The notes under the pieces were generated by a model that worked only from the letters and a program-made list of their open reading frames with translations, searched no databases and was not told where the DNA came from. Shown here piece after piece: positions 1 to 12,600 of a stretch of 64,000 bases of DNA (position 1 is the stretch's first letter; the number at the start of each line of letters is the position of its first letter). The translations under genes and the position numbers were made by a program. This DNA is from Symbiodinium natans (Eukaryota > Sar > Dinophyceae > Suessiales > Symbiodiniaceae), in NCBI GenBank assembly GCA_905221605.1, contig CAJNDS010002168.1:1411213-1475212 (forward strand), written 5' to 3'.

Positions 1-762
1 AAAGGTTTTGGGTTCTCTCCCCTTTGAAGAGAGTCGATCTGGTTCTAAGGAGCCTTGGATTGGTGAACCCTAATCCCCAAAGCCTAACCTTAAACCCTAA
101 AAAACCCTGAACCCTCCAGCCCCACATGCTGCTGCGTCTCTAATTCCAAGTTGTAACCCTTGAAGCCCGAGTCACCCTAAACCCGAGCCCTAAACCCTAA
201 ACCCAAAAACCCCTCAACCCTAAACCCTAAACCACCACCCCCCCCCCCCCCCCCCCCCCATGAAGTACAATTGCCGTAAGCCTAAACGGCTTCCATCCCG
301 AGCCACCGCTGAACCCTAAACTCCTAAACCCTAAACCCTAAAACCCTAAACCCTAAACCCGTACCCTAAACCCTAAACCCTACTGGAGTTTGACTTCGGA
401 CCTCTATCTGTCGCTGCTCCGAGAGAGCTGCGCCAAGGCTTTAGGGTTTTAGGGTTTTTAGGTTTAGGTTTAGGGTTTAGGGCCTTAGGGTTTAGGGTTT
501 GGCGGCGGTTTAGGTTTAGGGTTTAGGGTTTGGTGCCTACGTGGCATTGGTTCAAAGTCAGGCTTGCATTTTGTGATGGTTTTCTCAGAGAGCCCAGATA
601 CTTCTTCCAAACGGAATCGGCCACTATTGCATAATCAGGATCCCCCTATAGATCGCAAGGTGTATATCTCTCTCAATCTATATGTATATGTATTGTATGT
701 ATTATGATTATATCGATATATTATCAATTATTTTTTATTTATTTATTTCTTATTGCTGCAAG

Positions 763-831
763 GTAATTGGTCGCTTCACGGAAAGTCTCAACAGGGACCA
801 TCATTTCCTCACTTTCCTCCTCTGGGCTAAG
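763..831 (+). CDS. Candidate 23-codon exon, unidentified protein
   Basis: A T-rich tract ending TTGCTGCAAG precedes it and GTACTG follows. The frame reads VIGRFTES...LTFLLWAK and is exactly 23 codons. Part of it resembles sequence at 26137-26200 (see findings). It may belong to gene A or to an upstream gene. Function unknown. The preceding DNA (1-762) is telomere-like blocks, a (TA/TAT) tract near 660-720 and a possible exon at 389-437. Confidence 0.35.
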
Positions 832-1866
832 GTACTGTAGTACCCGAAGTTGTAGGCCTCTCCGGTCCACTAACCCTCAACGGAGGTGGATAAAAACTGT
901 GGGCCTGGATTGAGGAGCATTGGGTCATCCAATCCCCAACGCATCCGAGTTATGATCGCTCTCCCAATGACGTCGGCCCGAACACCGAAAACCCAAAATC
1001 AACGAACCCTACACCCTGCCCCCCCCCCCAAAACTCTCTGCCCTCGATTGAAGCCATGCGGTTGAGGGCCGCCATCCGACGCCCGCCACCTGGAGCTCTG
1101 CCCCGCAATACACCCGAAGAAGGCTGAAACGGCCGAAGCGTTCTCTCTCCGGAAGCTCTGCAGGCCCAGGCGCGCGAGTGGTGTGGAGTTGGCCTTAATG
1201 GGGCAAGGTTCTGGGGTTCGTTATGTTCAATGTTCGTTTCTTAATCAAAGGCCCAGAGCAGATCCTTCTTCCCGTTTTTGGGGCTCGATCCCCTTAACAA
1301 AAAAACCACAAGGCTACCTTTTTTTCCACCCTAAGCTTACGTTTGGGTCGAGTAACCTAGGTTCTAGGGGGTAGCATATCTCCCCTTTAAATAAGGGAAG
1401 TTTTTTCTGCATTTGTGAGTATACCTAACCCTTTTTTAATGCACAGGTTATCCTAGACCCTCTACAAACCCTAACCCCCAACCCAAAGCCCTAAACACCT
1501 AAAACCCGAAACCCTAAACCCTAACCCGTAACCCTAAACCTAAACCTCCACCCGAGACCCCAAAGGTCATACGAGGGTTAAGAGGCCCGGGAGGCCTCCC
1601 TTGAGTGCCTTGAACGGTGCCAATTTGGCGGTATTGTTTGTTTTTCCCGCTTTGTGGGGGGAGGTCACCTTTGCACCCTAAACCTAACTGTTATTGCTTA
1701 AGAAACCCTCCAAAAAAGATAATTATTCTTCTTGTAAGGGAGTGGTATAGGTATCCTTATCGGTGTCGTTTTGGCCCCTACCGTGTCAGACCTTGAACCC
1801 TTAAAAAACCCTGAACCTAAACCCTAAACCCCAAACCCTAAACCTAAACCCTAAGCTCGCTTTCAG

Positions 1867-1934
1867 AAAAACAATCCCAGCGTCGCTCGGGCCAGGAGCT
1901 TGGTTACCGGTTGCCCTATGGATTTCCCGCCACG
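1867..1934 (+). CDS. Candidate exon, unidentified
   Basis: Acceptor CTCGCTTTCAG, donor CCACG|GTTTAGGG, so the donor is the telomere repeat itself. Reads KNNPSVARARSLVTGCPMDF. It sits between a CCCTAAA block (1801-1855) and a TTTAGGG block, the recurrent layout here. Between 832 and 1866 I see no convincing exon: GC-rich unique DNA at 890-1190 and 1560-1740 and a C tract at 1018. Confidence 0.35.
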
Positions 1935-2404
1935 GTTTAGGGTGTGGGGTTTTAGGGTTTAGATTTATGTTTAGGGTTTAGGGTTTAGGGTTTAGGGCTA
2001 CTTGGGTTTCATGGAACTTATAACCAATGACAACACCTGTACGTAAAATAACCCACTCGTAATCCCCTTAAGTCCCCTAAAAATGGTTTTTTTATAAATA
2101 TTATATATACATAGATTATATATAAAGTACACTTTATTGGTTTAATATACGTGGCCATTAACCTCCAAGTATGGATGTTTTCCCTAACAACGCCCCCCCC
2201 CCCCTCCCCCCAAGAAATACAAGAAGCTTCTAGACCCCCAACCCCCCCCCCCCTCCCCCACCCACCCCCCCTCCCTCCCACCAAACAAATAAAGAAAAAA
2301 CATTACCAACCACTCCGGAAGTTCAGGGCGGGCAAGCACCAGAAAGGCCCATCCCTTACAAAACTTGAAGCGCCGAAGCTGTCCCAGGCTCTAAACTTGA
2401 AACT

Positions 2405-2556
2405 TCCAGCTTGGGATGGTCCCCCTGTCCTTAGTAGGGAGTATAGCACACCCTATCATAAAATCCTAGACCCTAGACTCTAAACCCTAAACCCCAGTCC
2501 CCAATCCCTACTAAGGACTGACTGCTATAGTATAAGGGGGAACATCCCAACTCCCG
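2405..2556. mobile_element. Dispersed family D, long inverted repeat
   Basis: The left arm at 2411-2450 (GGGATGGTCCCCCTGTCC, TTAGTAGGGA) is complemented at 2505-2552 (CTACTAAGGACTG, GGGGGAACATCCCAA), enclosing a telomere-like insert. Partial copies occur at 13287-13333, 27015-27062, 40746-40841 (both arms) and 55226-55274. It looks like a small non-autonomous inverted-repeat element carried in introns; no coding capacity. Confidence 0.75.
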
Positions 2557-2819
2557 GGCCCTTGCCCCCACAAGCCCGGTCCTGGGGCCTTTCACGGCCT
2601 AACTGCCGAACTAGAAACTATAAACGATAAACCCTAACCCTCTGAACCCTGAACCCTAAACCCTAAACCCTAAGCCCTAAACCCTAAACCCGAAGTAGCC
2701 CGCAACCCTAAACCCTACAAAGCCAAGGCCACCGCCCGGCCCCTTCGTGGCCAGCGACTCGAGTGCCATGACTCCCCACCGACATGGAAGGATCGTTTTA
2801 TGTGCCCTGAACCCGAAAC

Positions 2820-2957
2820 CCTAGGCCCTAAGCCCCAAGCCCTAAGCCCTAAACCCTAAGCCCTAAACCCTAAGCCCTAAGCCCTAAGCCCTAAGCCCTA
2901 AGCCCTAAGCCCTAAGCCCTGAGCCCTGAGCCCTAAGCCCTAAGCCCTAAGCCCTAT
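2820..2957. repeat. Variant array CCCTAAG
   Basis: About 18 units in which the seventh base of the telomere unit is G rather than A (CCCTAAG), with two CCCTGAG units. The variant is locally homogeneous, unlike the CCCTAAA blocks around it. Confidence 0.93.
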
Positions 2958-3047
2958 GCCCAGGATGGAATCCTGAATTTGGGGTTTCGGGCTTTTGGGC
3001 TTGCCGGCCTCACATTGGGGCCTCATATTTCCCCAAAAGTAATTCAG

Positions 3048-3469
3048 GTGGCAGTACTACACAGAACTTGCGCCTGCAAGGCCCCTCTCAAGGGTCGGTT
3101 TAGGGTCTAGGGTTTTAGGGTTTAGGGTTTGCGGTTTCAAAACCGGGGCTTTCGCTTCTCGCGCGGAGCTTCTTAGAGACCAGTCCACAGAGAATCCACA
3201 GGATGCCAACAACAACAGCTGCTACCACTACGAGCAAGGCCGATCTAAGTGGGCTTGGACGGGGGGAGGGTTTAGGGTTTAGGGTCCGGGGGTGCACGGC
3301 GAGCGGGTTTTCATGTAGCATCAGCTTGGGGCACGGCTAGGCACTCCTGCTGAGAGGTAACTTCCACATTCGCCGAAATCCTATACCCTAAAACCTGCAG
3401 CCAGGGCGCTGGTGCAATGCCGAGGGCAAAGCTGGTGCTGGGTGGAAAGCAGCCTGATTTAAGCTTCAA
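3048..3469 (+). CDS. Gene A exon run: 3048-3097, 3177-3248, 3401-3469
   Basis: Three exons with consistent phase. 3048: acceptor AATTCAG, donor GGTCG|GTTTAGGG. 3177: acceptor GAGCTTCTTAG, donor CTAA|GTGGGC; reads [20 protein letters not shown], rich in Asn/Gln. 3401: acceptor AAACCTGCAG, donor TTCAA|GTAGGC; reads [18 protein letters not shown]. An opposite-strand reading with a hydrophobic segment exists here and was rejected. 3470-3935 is mostly AT-rich low-complexity DNA. Confidence 0.45.
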
Positions 3470-3593
3470 GTAGGCTTCGAAGGCTTCTGAGTCTTTGGCA
3501 CACACAGCTGAGTAGTACAAATATAGATACAACATAAATAGTATTAATATAAACGTAATTATACATATAAATGCGAATAAACTAAATAAATAA

Positions 3594-3628
<35 letters not shown>

Positions 3629-6600
3629 AACGAGTAAATTCACAAATCAATAAAGAAATCCATATATATATATATACACATACACGTATGTACATATATT
3701 TATATGTGTTTATTCATTTGTTTGTTTATTTGTTCTTCAGTATGTTTAGAAAAAAACTACGAATACATACTGTAATATTATATACAATATTGGGTTTCAC
3801 CATTGAGCTGGGGGGTGTCGGTTCAAGGGCCGTACCTGTAGGACCCCAAAAAGGCACCCGCGAATATCTCAAACCCTAGCCCTAAACCCTCAATCCTAAA
3901 GCCTAAACCCTGAACCGCCCATGTAGCCGAAGCAGAGCCATGCCCCGAGGCCACCTGGGGCACGTTCCTTGATGCTCGGCGCGATAAACATCAGTATTTA
4001 GGGTTCAGGGTTTAGGGTTTAGGGTTTGGGGTTCCTTGATGCTCGACGCTATTAACTTCTTGCTTTCGGTTCCCTCGGCGGCTCTGCCATCGGGCCCCCG
4101 ATCTTCCCTCGTTTCGGGGTGTCTGCCCTCAATTGCAAATGGCATCCCGAAATCCTAAGCCACAAACCCTACACCCTAAGCCCTCAGCCCTAAAGCCTAG
4201 ACCCCAAACCCTAAACCCTATGGTGTTGCCAAGCCCAGCAATGCATTGGATCCAAGGGTGAGGGCGACGAAGCAGTTGGCTTGCAGGCTGCCAAGCACAG
4301 GTGCAAACGAATTAGCGAGGGTAACTACTACCCGGAGCACTACGAAACCTTGGAAGATTTTCCCAAAACCCTAAATCCGAAACCCTAAGCCCAGTAAGCC
4401 CTATAAGCCCTATAAGCCGCAGCAGCCCTATATGCCCTATAAGCCCTGTAAGCCCTATAAGCCCTATAAGCCCTAAACACTGACTTATAACTTTGCCCAG
4501 GAATGGTCTCAAGCCATGGCGGGAAGCGGTCCCTTGAAAGCCTGCTGCGACTGGACCGGTGTTTAGGGCTTCGGGGTTTAGGGTTTTAGGGTTTAGGGTT
4601 TAGGGTTTAGTGCTTAGGGTTTAGGGTTCAGGGCTTAGGTTTGGGTCTTAAGGGTTTTAGGGTTTAGGGCAGAGGGTTTAGGGTTCAGGGTTTAGGGCTT
4701 AGGCTTTTAGGATTGGGGGAACACCGAGAAGCTGAAGCGGGGGGGGGGGGGGGTACTCCATGTGGCCCCAAAACTGCGCGAATCGGTTGCATCCCTAGGC
4801 CCTAAACCCTAAACCCTAAACCCTAAACCCTAAACCCTAAACCCTAAACCCTAAACCCTAAACCCTAAACCCTAAACCCTAAACCCCAAGCCTCCGAGTC
4901 CCAACTCAGGCGCCTGTGGTGGCGGCCTCAAGTTCGTAGCCTCCGTGGCCGCGCTGCTGCACCAACTTGTCAGGCGTGCATAAGGTCAGGGATTTAGGGC
5001 TCATAAGTGTTGGGGGTTTGGGGTTTGGGGTTTAGGGTTTAGGGCTCATAAGTGTTTGGGGTTTGGGGTTTAGGGCTTGGAGTTCATAAGGGTTTAGGGT
5101 TCAATGACAGCTGAATCAGAGCGACGGAAATGAACCCAAGAAACCAAACAAAGCCCCAAACGCTTCCTCAAGGCGTGTTTGAGTCTAGGTTTTTGCTGGG
5201 CAACCCCTTTTTTACAGCATTCTTGGGAGCTACCAAAAGTAGATCCGCCCTGTGGCTTCCCAGATGGAGGGGACCTGCAGCAAAATCCCCCACCCCCCGC
5301 AGGCCCTACCCTAGCCCCATAAACCCCATAAACCCCATAACTCCACAAGGCCTGAAGCCCTAAGCCCTAAACACCCTATAAATCGTAAACCCTAATCTCT
5401 ATAATGCCCCTATAACCCCTCAACCCCAAACCCCAAAGTCCCTAGACTTTGGCAGAGACACCCCAAACCCGAAACCCTAAGCCCTAAACCCTAAACCCTA
5501 AACCCGAAACCCGAAACCCTAAACCCTAAACCCTAAACCCTAAACCCTAAACCCTAAACCCTAAACCCTAAACCCTAAACCCTAAACCCCTAAACCCCTA
5601 AACACCTAAACCCTAAACCCTAAACCCTAAACCCTAAACCCTAAACCCTAAACCCTAAACCCTAAACCCTAAACCCTAAACCCTAAACCCTAAACCCTAA
5701 ACCCTAAACCCTACCCCTAAACCCTAAACCCTAAACCCTAAACCCTAAACCCTAAACCCTAAACCCTAAACCCTAAACCCTAAACCCTAAACCCTAAACC
5801 CTAAACCCTAAACCCTAAACCCTAAACCCTAAACCCTAAACCCTAAACCCTAACCCTAAACCCTAAACCCTAGAGCCCTAGAACTGAGGAAAGCCGGCAG
5901 CCCTTAGCCTCGAGGCGCCTCGTGGCCCCGGAGGTACCAGGGGTTTAGGGTTTAGGGTTTAGGGTTGAGAGGTTTAGGGGTTTAGGGGTTTAGGGGTTTA
6001 GGGGTTTCGGGGTTTCGGGGTTTAGGGGTTTATGGGTTTTGGGGTTTTGGTCTTTGGGTCTTTGGGTTAGGGGTTTTTTTGGGGTTGAAGTGTTCAAGGG
6101 TGCCCGAAGAGCCAAATGCTCCTTGAGGCCTTAAGGAAGATAGCTTGGCATCTTGCTCTTGGGTGGTACCCGGTTGAGGGTTTAGGGGTTTAGGGTTTAG
6201 GGGTCTAGGGTTTAGGGTTTAGGATTTAGGTTTTAGGGTTTAGGGTTTAGGGTTTAGGGCTTAGGGCTTAGGGCTTAGGACTGGGTAGCCCAGTGGTACC
6301 CTCTACCTTTCTTTCTTGCTCATGGGAATCCCTTATGTAAAGTAAACAAATCCCCCCAAAAAGGGGGGTGCCCTTATCATAACATGGGTTGCTGGGCTAC
6401 CCAGGATTCATTTTTCAAGGGTTGCTGCCTCTTTGGGCCCCTACTATTTAGGGTTTAGGGTTTAGGGTTTAGGGTTTAGGGTTTAGGGTTTAGGGTTTAG
6501 GGCTAGCAGTACCTTCGAACTTGTTGTGGTCATGCCTTTGGTGTTTTCTCATGTTTGATGTCTTTACCCCTTCTGAACCCCATGAAGCAACAAGACTTGA

Positions 6601-9600
6601 AATACGACGGCCAAAGGAGCTCTTGCAGGCCAGAGTTTTTCCGTCATAGGGTCGGATGTTTGGGGAGGGCTAGGATGGTCTCTCGAACCCTCGAAGCCCA
6701 GAAACACACAGAGAGAGAGAGAGAGAGAGCGCGAGAGCAAGCAAAGCCACGGCCAAATGACGCTGGCACCCTGAAGCCGAAGTTTTGGTGGCTACCAAGC
6801 AGTCTTCAGCTTGGAATATTATATTTAGGAGGGGTTTAGGGTTTAGGGTCTAGGGTTTTTGTGGGTTGAAGCCCTAAAAACCCCGAACCTCTAAACCCTT
6901 GTTGGCAGGATCGTTTGGACATGGACTCCTTAGTTGCCCCCACGGAGACCTTGCCGGAGGAAAGGATGTACAGCCATACTTGGAGGTTCCTGTGTAGTTA
7001 TGAGTCGGATTTAGGGTTTTGGGTTTAGGGTTTAATTAGGGTTTTGGGCTACTACTCATCGGTTAGTAAGGCTACTGCCACAGCTGGTTGTATCCTCAAT
7101 TTGGGGTAGTTATAGTAGCCTACTTGTAACTACTCATGAGCCTTCAAGTAACTTGGTAGCCCAGTGGTACCCTTCTGCCACTTTTGTTGGCTCTAGGTAC
7201 CCATGTAAAGTAACCAACCCCCAAAAGTACCCTTGCTAGACGCTAGTTCTTGGGCTACCAAGATAACTAGTTGCGACCTGTGCCCACACTCATGATTATT
7301 CATTGACTACAAGCATGACATGCGCTCCCAAAACCCTAAACCTGGGTGAGAATGCCTCCCCCCCCCTCCCCCGGCCCCCAACATCGGGCCATTCTACACT
7401 TGCACCATCCCCTGACCACTCCTTTGCAACCCCTGCTGCGCGAATCCCTAAAGAGGATCCAAAAGTAGAACCCCAAAATCGCATCCCATATTACTCTTGG
7501 GTCATGTCTTTAGGAACCCTGGAGGGGATCTACTTTTTAGATCCTCCCAAAAAGGTCTGAGATTTCACTGAGACTACAAGTGGCTGCAGGGGGTGGGGGG
7601 GGGGGGGGGCGGGGGAAGCCGAAATTCAACTCCCTAAACCCTAAACCCTAAACCCTAAACCCTCAACCCTCAACCCTAAACCAAGCCCCCAGGAGTTTCT
7701 CGACGCCTCGCCAGTGATGGCCCCCTTGGACCGCATCCCCTCGAAGTTCGCGCACATCCTGGGCGCCGCGGAAGAGCATAGGCCTCCCAGAGGAAGTCTT
7801 GGGACTTTCTGCGCGCCGATGTGGGGGGGCTTCCGAAATTCGGGGTGCCTTATTTGGGGGTTCTTGTAAGGGTATCCTCGTATTTGGGGGGTCCATTTTG
7901 TGGGGCATCCCCCTATTTTCGTGAACCCCCCATATGTTCGAAGGACGTGGCCTCCTGAAGATTCTGTTCTCCCCCCTTGCTCCAGCTTGACAGCATAGGG
8001 GATATTGTGGAAAATAGGTTGCCCGAGGAGCCTGAGCCCTAAACCCTTTGCCCAAAGCTCCCCAAAATCCAAAACTGCGCAAGCCCACTGCAAGGCAGAA
8101 GCACGACGTGCTGGGTGACTTGCCTGAAAAGCCGGCATGAGAGGTGGCTGAGCCGGTGATGACCTAGGGGACTGCATGAACCCTGCAGGGTTTATGCTCC
8201 ATATACCCTCCTAGGACCCAGAGTGGGCCCCTTGTTCCCTTTTTTATGGTCTAGGTTGCCTTATAAACCCTAAACCCTAAACCCTAAACCCTAAACCCTA
8301 AACCCCCTTTAAACCAAAAAGGGCACCTTTTTTTCCTAGGTCACTCTTGAGTCTAGCCTCATAAGGATGAAAGTAGTAGAGGGTACATGATCTCCATTGT
8401 AGGGTTCATCTGGCTCCTTTCTTTAAGTTATTCCTCTACTTTCCTTTCTTCGGTTTTGTTCTTTTAATTTGCTTTCTTGTCTTTCTTCTTCTACCTTCCT
8501 TCCTTTTATTTCTTCTTATGTTTTCCTTCCTTTTATTTCTCCTTGTATTTCCTTTCTTTTACTTATTCTTCTACTTTCCTTTCTTTTACTTCTCCTTCTG
8601 TTTTCTCTCCATTTACTTTTTCCCTTTTTTCTTCAATCCCTCAAGGGATAAGAGCAAGAGTCAGGTGAAGGCGTGCGCTCGATAAGGGAGGTTTGTTAGG
8701 GTTTAGGGCTTAGGGTTTAGGATGTTGGGTGAGGTCTCTCGGCACAGTTCTTCGCCTCTCCACCGGGCGACGGCTGCACAGGTCCTGTCGGGAGTGGAGG
8801 GTTGAGGGTTGAGGGCCTGTAAGGGCTTTATATGAGTTTTCGGGCTTGGGCATGTTTGCAGACGTGAACTTCGTGAACTCGGCGATCACAAAAACCCGGC
8901 AACCGAATCCCCAAGGAACAGTCGCCCTAGTCCCGAACCCTAAACCCTAAACCCTAAACCCTAAACCCTAAACCCTAAACCCTAAACCCTAAACCCTAAA
9001 CCCTAAACCCTAAACCCTAAACCCTAAACCCTAAACCCTAAACCCTAAACCCTAAGGCCAAACTCTAGCGATGCCCGGCTCGATGTGAGGCCCGCTTCCA
9101 GTAGCCTCGGCCATCGATCGAGCTCTCGACTACCGTCGGGACCCGAGCTACTTCTACTTGGAGGCGCTAATGTAGTTCCGTTTGGGGGTAGCTAAAGGGC
9201 ATTCTAGCATACTACCCAAGAAAGGTACTACAAAGGAGCCTTTGGGTAGGCACAAAGCAATCCCAAGCAACAGCGTGCAGATCTGAGCTTGCTGTCAGAA
9301 AGGGCAGCATTCGGACAAAGAAAAGCAAAAACACGGCGCTCACAAAAGGAAATTCGACGCCACGGGGACACAACTTGTCCTCGGGGAAGCGGAACCGGCT
9401 GCGTTCAAGGCCCGAAGCAGAGCCGAGGCATGGGCTTCACGGGAGGCTTCCAGCGATATCTCCAGGACGCGTGGGTTCTAGGGTCTCAGGGTTCGCGCTG
9501 CTTGCGTTCCCAAACCCTGAGCCCTCAACCCTGAACCCGGCTCAAGACCAGACTGCTTTCCTCTTCAAGGGGGCCCTTGTAGGAGGAAGTTGGAACCCTA

Positions 9601-12600
9601 AACCCTAGACTATATGTCATAAACCATATAACGGATAATGTATATGGGATATGTATTTTATCATATATATATATATAGCGCATATTATATACTATATTAT
9701 AAATACTATGTTATACTACATTTGCATATTATGTATTGGATATCCTCTACAATGTATTATAAACATATTTGGCGATTATTCGATGTATTATTGTATGTTC
9801 TATGCTATACCCACGAATTCCCCACCATATTGCAGTTCCAAGACTGCTGTTGGGTGGGGGGATCCCAAACCTAGCTTGCACGGAGGGTCATGGGTAATTA
9901 GTTATAAATGGGATTGTAGAAAGGGGGGTCATTACCCTCCAACCTTCTAACCCTCTAACCCTCTAACCCTCTAACCCTCTCACCCTCTAACCCTCTAACC
10001 CTCTAACCCTCTAACCCTCTAACCCTCTAACCCTCTAACCCTCTAACCCTCTAACCCTCTAACCCTCTAACCCTCTAACCCTCTAACCCTCTAACCCTCT
10101 AACTCTCTAACCCTCTAACCCTCTAACCCTCTAACCCTCTAACCCTCTAACCCTCTAACCCTCTAACCCTAAACCCTCTAACCCTAAACCCTAAACCCTC
10201 TAACCGTAAACCCTAAACCCTCTAAGCCTAAACCCTAAACCCTCTAACCCTAAACCCTAAACCCTACTTGTAACTTTTCTGTGAACCTGGGGAGGACCGA
10301 GCCAAGCATGCCACTGCTGGCGGCCCCCCGGCTCTTCGCGCGTAGGAAGTGGATTGCCGCCCGAATTCACCCCTAAAACCCGAAAACCCCATGAAACCCT
10401 GACAAGCTAAGCCGTGTAGGGTTTAGGGTTTAGGGTTTAGGGCTTAGGGCTTAGGGCTTAGGGCTTAGGGCTTGGGGTTTAGGGTTTAGGGTTTAGGGGT
10501 TTAGTGAACCTTTAGGGTTTAGGGTTTAGGGTTTAGGGCTTCAACCCGAACACCTCGAACGAGTGCCTCTAGTCGGGAAGCTCGCCTGTGGAGCGTTTGC
10601 CCTCGAGACGCGAGGTTTCTTCTATGGAAAGTGGTCGGGAACCATCAATATCCTTCAGGTCGGGAGGGGAGGGTGGGGGGGCAGGCTTTCGAAAGAGTCG
10701 GTTTGGGCGGTTTGGTCGTTCAGGGTTTGCCTTGAATCTGAGATGTCGCACGAGCCGATCCATTCCATGGCCGTATGCCCTAAACCCAAAGCCCTAAATC
10801 TTGCGCCGTGCTTCGGGCTCAGGTGGGCCCCCTACTGGGTAGGGTTCAGAGTTTTGGGTCTAGGTCGCCAGAATCCTAAATCCCTAAATCCCTAAATCCC
10901 TAAACCCTAAACCCTAAAACCTAAGCCCTCTTCCACCTTTGAACCTTTGCCAGCCCTGAACCCTCACTCCCTTGGCGAGGCTGGCACCTACGTGTTCGAT
11001 CTGGCCCTCGGCTTTGACACAACCAGCTCCATTAAGATCGATGGGAAGGCCGGTGCCTTGCGCTTAGGGTTTAGGGTTTGGGGTTTAGGGTTTAGGGTTT
11101 AGGGGTTAGGGTTTAGGGTTTAGGGTTTAGGATGCATAGAGTCTTAGGGTTCTCAACTTTGTAACACATCCCCTGGGATTCCGACAGGCCATCCTCTTGC
11201 TGTTTTGGCTTAAGGCTTCAATGAGAGCCCCCCCCTTATTGATACCAGTTGTTGTCGGGTTCCCTCGCTAAGCCCTAAACCCTAAACCCTAAACCCGAAA
11301 CCCTAAACCCTAAACCCTGGGGACGGAGGTGCCCAAAAGGGGGCCGCCAGTGCGAGCTTCCCCCACCCCCCAGCCCCAGGTCCTTGCTGGCTTTAATTTT
11401 ACATTTTTGTTAACATACAAACCCAACAATAAAGAAAAACTATGATAAAATTATATTTTTACATATAACCCCGACAAGGACCCGGTTTATAGTACCGTTA
11501 CTGGTGAGGGTAGAGAAGGTTCCTTTTTTTAAAAGAATATTGTGAGTGTATATGTTGGGTGTCCTTTTGGGATACAAGGAATATACAGTAAACCCTGCTT
11601 TTCAAACGTGAGCATGATTCCGGGACGAACCCTCGCTTGGGATTAGGGTCCAGGGTCCATGATTTAGGGTCTAGGGTTTAGGGTTCAGGGTTCAGGGTTT
11701 AGGGGGTGTGGGGTGTATTTCGGGTTTAGGATTTAATCCAGTTAGCACTTGACGAACGGGCGTCATTGCACTCAAGTCCATCTTTACAATTCCTTCCCTA
11801 TGGACCAACAGTAAGAAAGCCGCAGCGCTTTTTGTTCACTTGCCCTTGTGTTCAGGAGTTTCTGACCATGGGGCAGTGCCTGTCAGCAAAGGACCCTGGA
11901 CCTGTGGGTGAAGGTCTTGCAGTTTCTTTGGGGATCATTCAAGAACTGGGTAGGCCCTTGGGACAATTTCCTCTTTGCCTTTAATCCCTTAACCCTAAAC
12001 CCTAAACTCTGCTCTAAAAGGCTCCCTCCCGTTACTGTTAGCGTAAATTCAGCAGTTCCCAGACCCCTCGGAGGATCCAAAAAGTAGAGCCCCCAACTCG
12101 CACCGAATGCTACTATTGGGTCATTGTTAGGCACCCTTAAGGGGATCTACTTTTTGGATCCTCCCAGAATTCTGGGTTATGGTCTTTAATGACCTCCCGC
12201 AACTGGTATTGCTTCTCGCCGATCCTAAACCCTAAACCCTAAACCCTAAACCCTAAACCCTAAACCCTAAACCCTAAACCCTAAACCCTAAACCCTAAAC
12301 CCTAAACAGAACCTACCCATGTGCAGCTGCGATCCTTGGAGGACGCATATGCTTGCTCCATGAAGCGCTGCGTTTGGGAGGCCGCAGATGGACTTGTGAA
12401 ACCCTAAACCGCCACAAGAAGGCCCGTAATTTAGATCACTGAATCACCCCCGACACACGTACACACCCACGCACTGTTCTACGGTTGCCCAAGCGGGATG
12501 ACTGCCGCGCTTATCGACGTGGTTCCGAGAACGAGGCTGACACAGACGTTTAAGCTAAGTAGCGTAACTTGCTGCATTATATTTTCCTGGTAGCCCAGCG

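Noticed and set aside
3115-3321. Minus-strand ORF with a hydrophobic, membrane-like segment ([16 protein letters not shown])
   Set aside because: The same DNA on + encodes an Asn/Gln-rich exon with acceptor, donor and phase agreement with neighbours; the hydrophobic run is the antisense of CAACAACAG-type codons.
3311-3643. Minus-strand ORF of 110 codons
   Set aside because: Half is IYIYIY from a (TA)n tract; the other half overlaps the + exon 3401-3469, which has better splice borders.
5460-5874. Chromosome-end telomere
   Set aside because: Blocks occur in both orientations and are embedded in unique DNA across 64 kb; none runs to a window edge as a terminal array.
7641-8177. Minus-strand ORFs of 178 and 141 codons, the longest in the first 30 kb
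   Set aside because: They end in telomere repeats (LNPKP-like), contain no motif, and lie opposite the + exon 7693-7865, which has an acceptor and better composition.
8469-8668. Two hydrophobic + frames ([22 protein letters not shown])
   Set aside because: A TTCTTTTACTTCTCC-type pyrimidine repeat read in two frames; probably an intronic polypyrimidine tract.
9944-10172. CRISPR array
   Set aside because: The octamers are contiguous with no spacers, and this is eukaryotic DNA.
10954-11052. Firm PA14-domain assignment
   Set aside because: A single exon with a GTYxF...IDGK pattern is too little; neighbouring frames are provisional.
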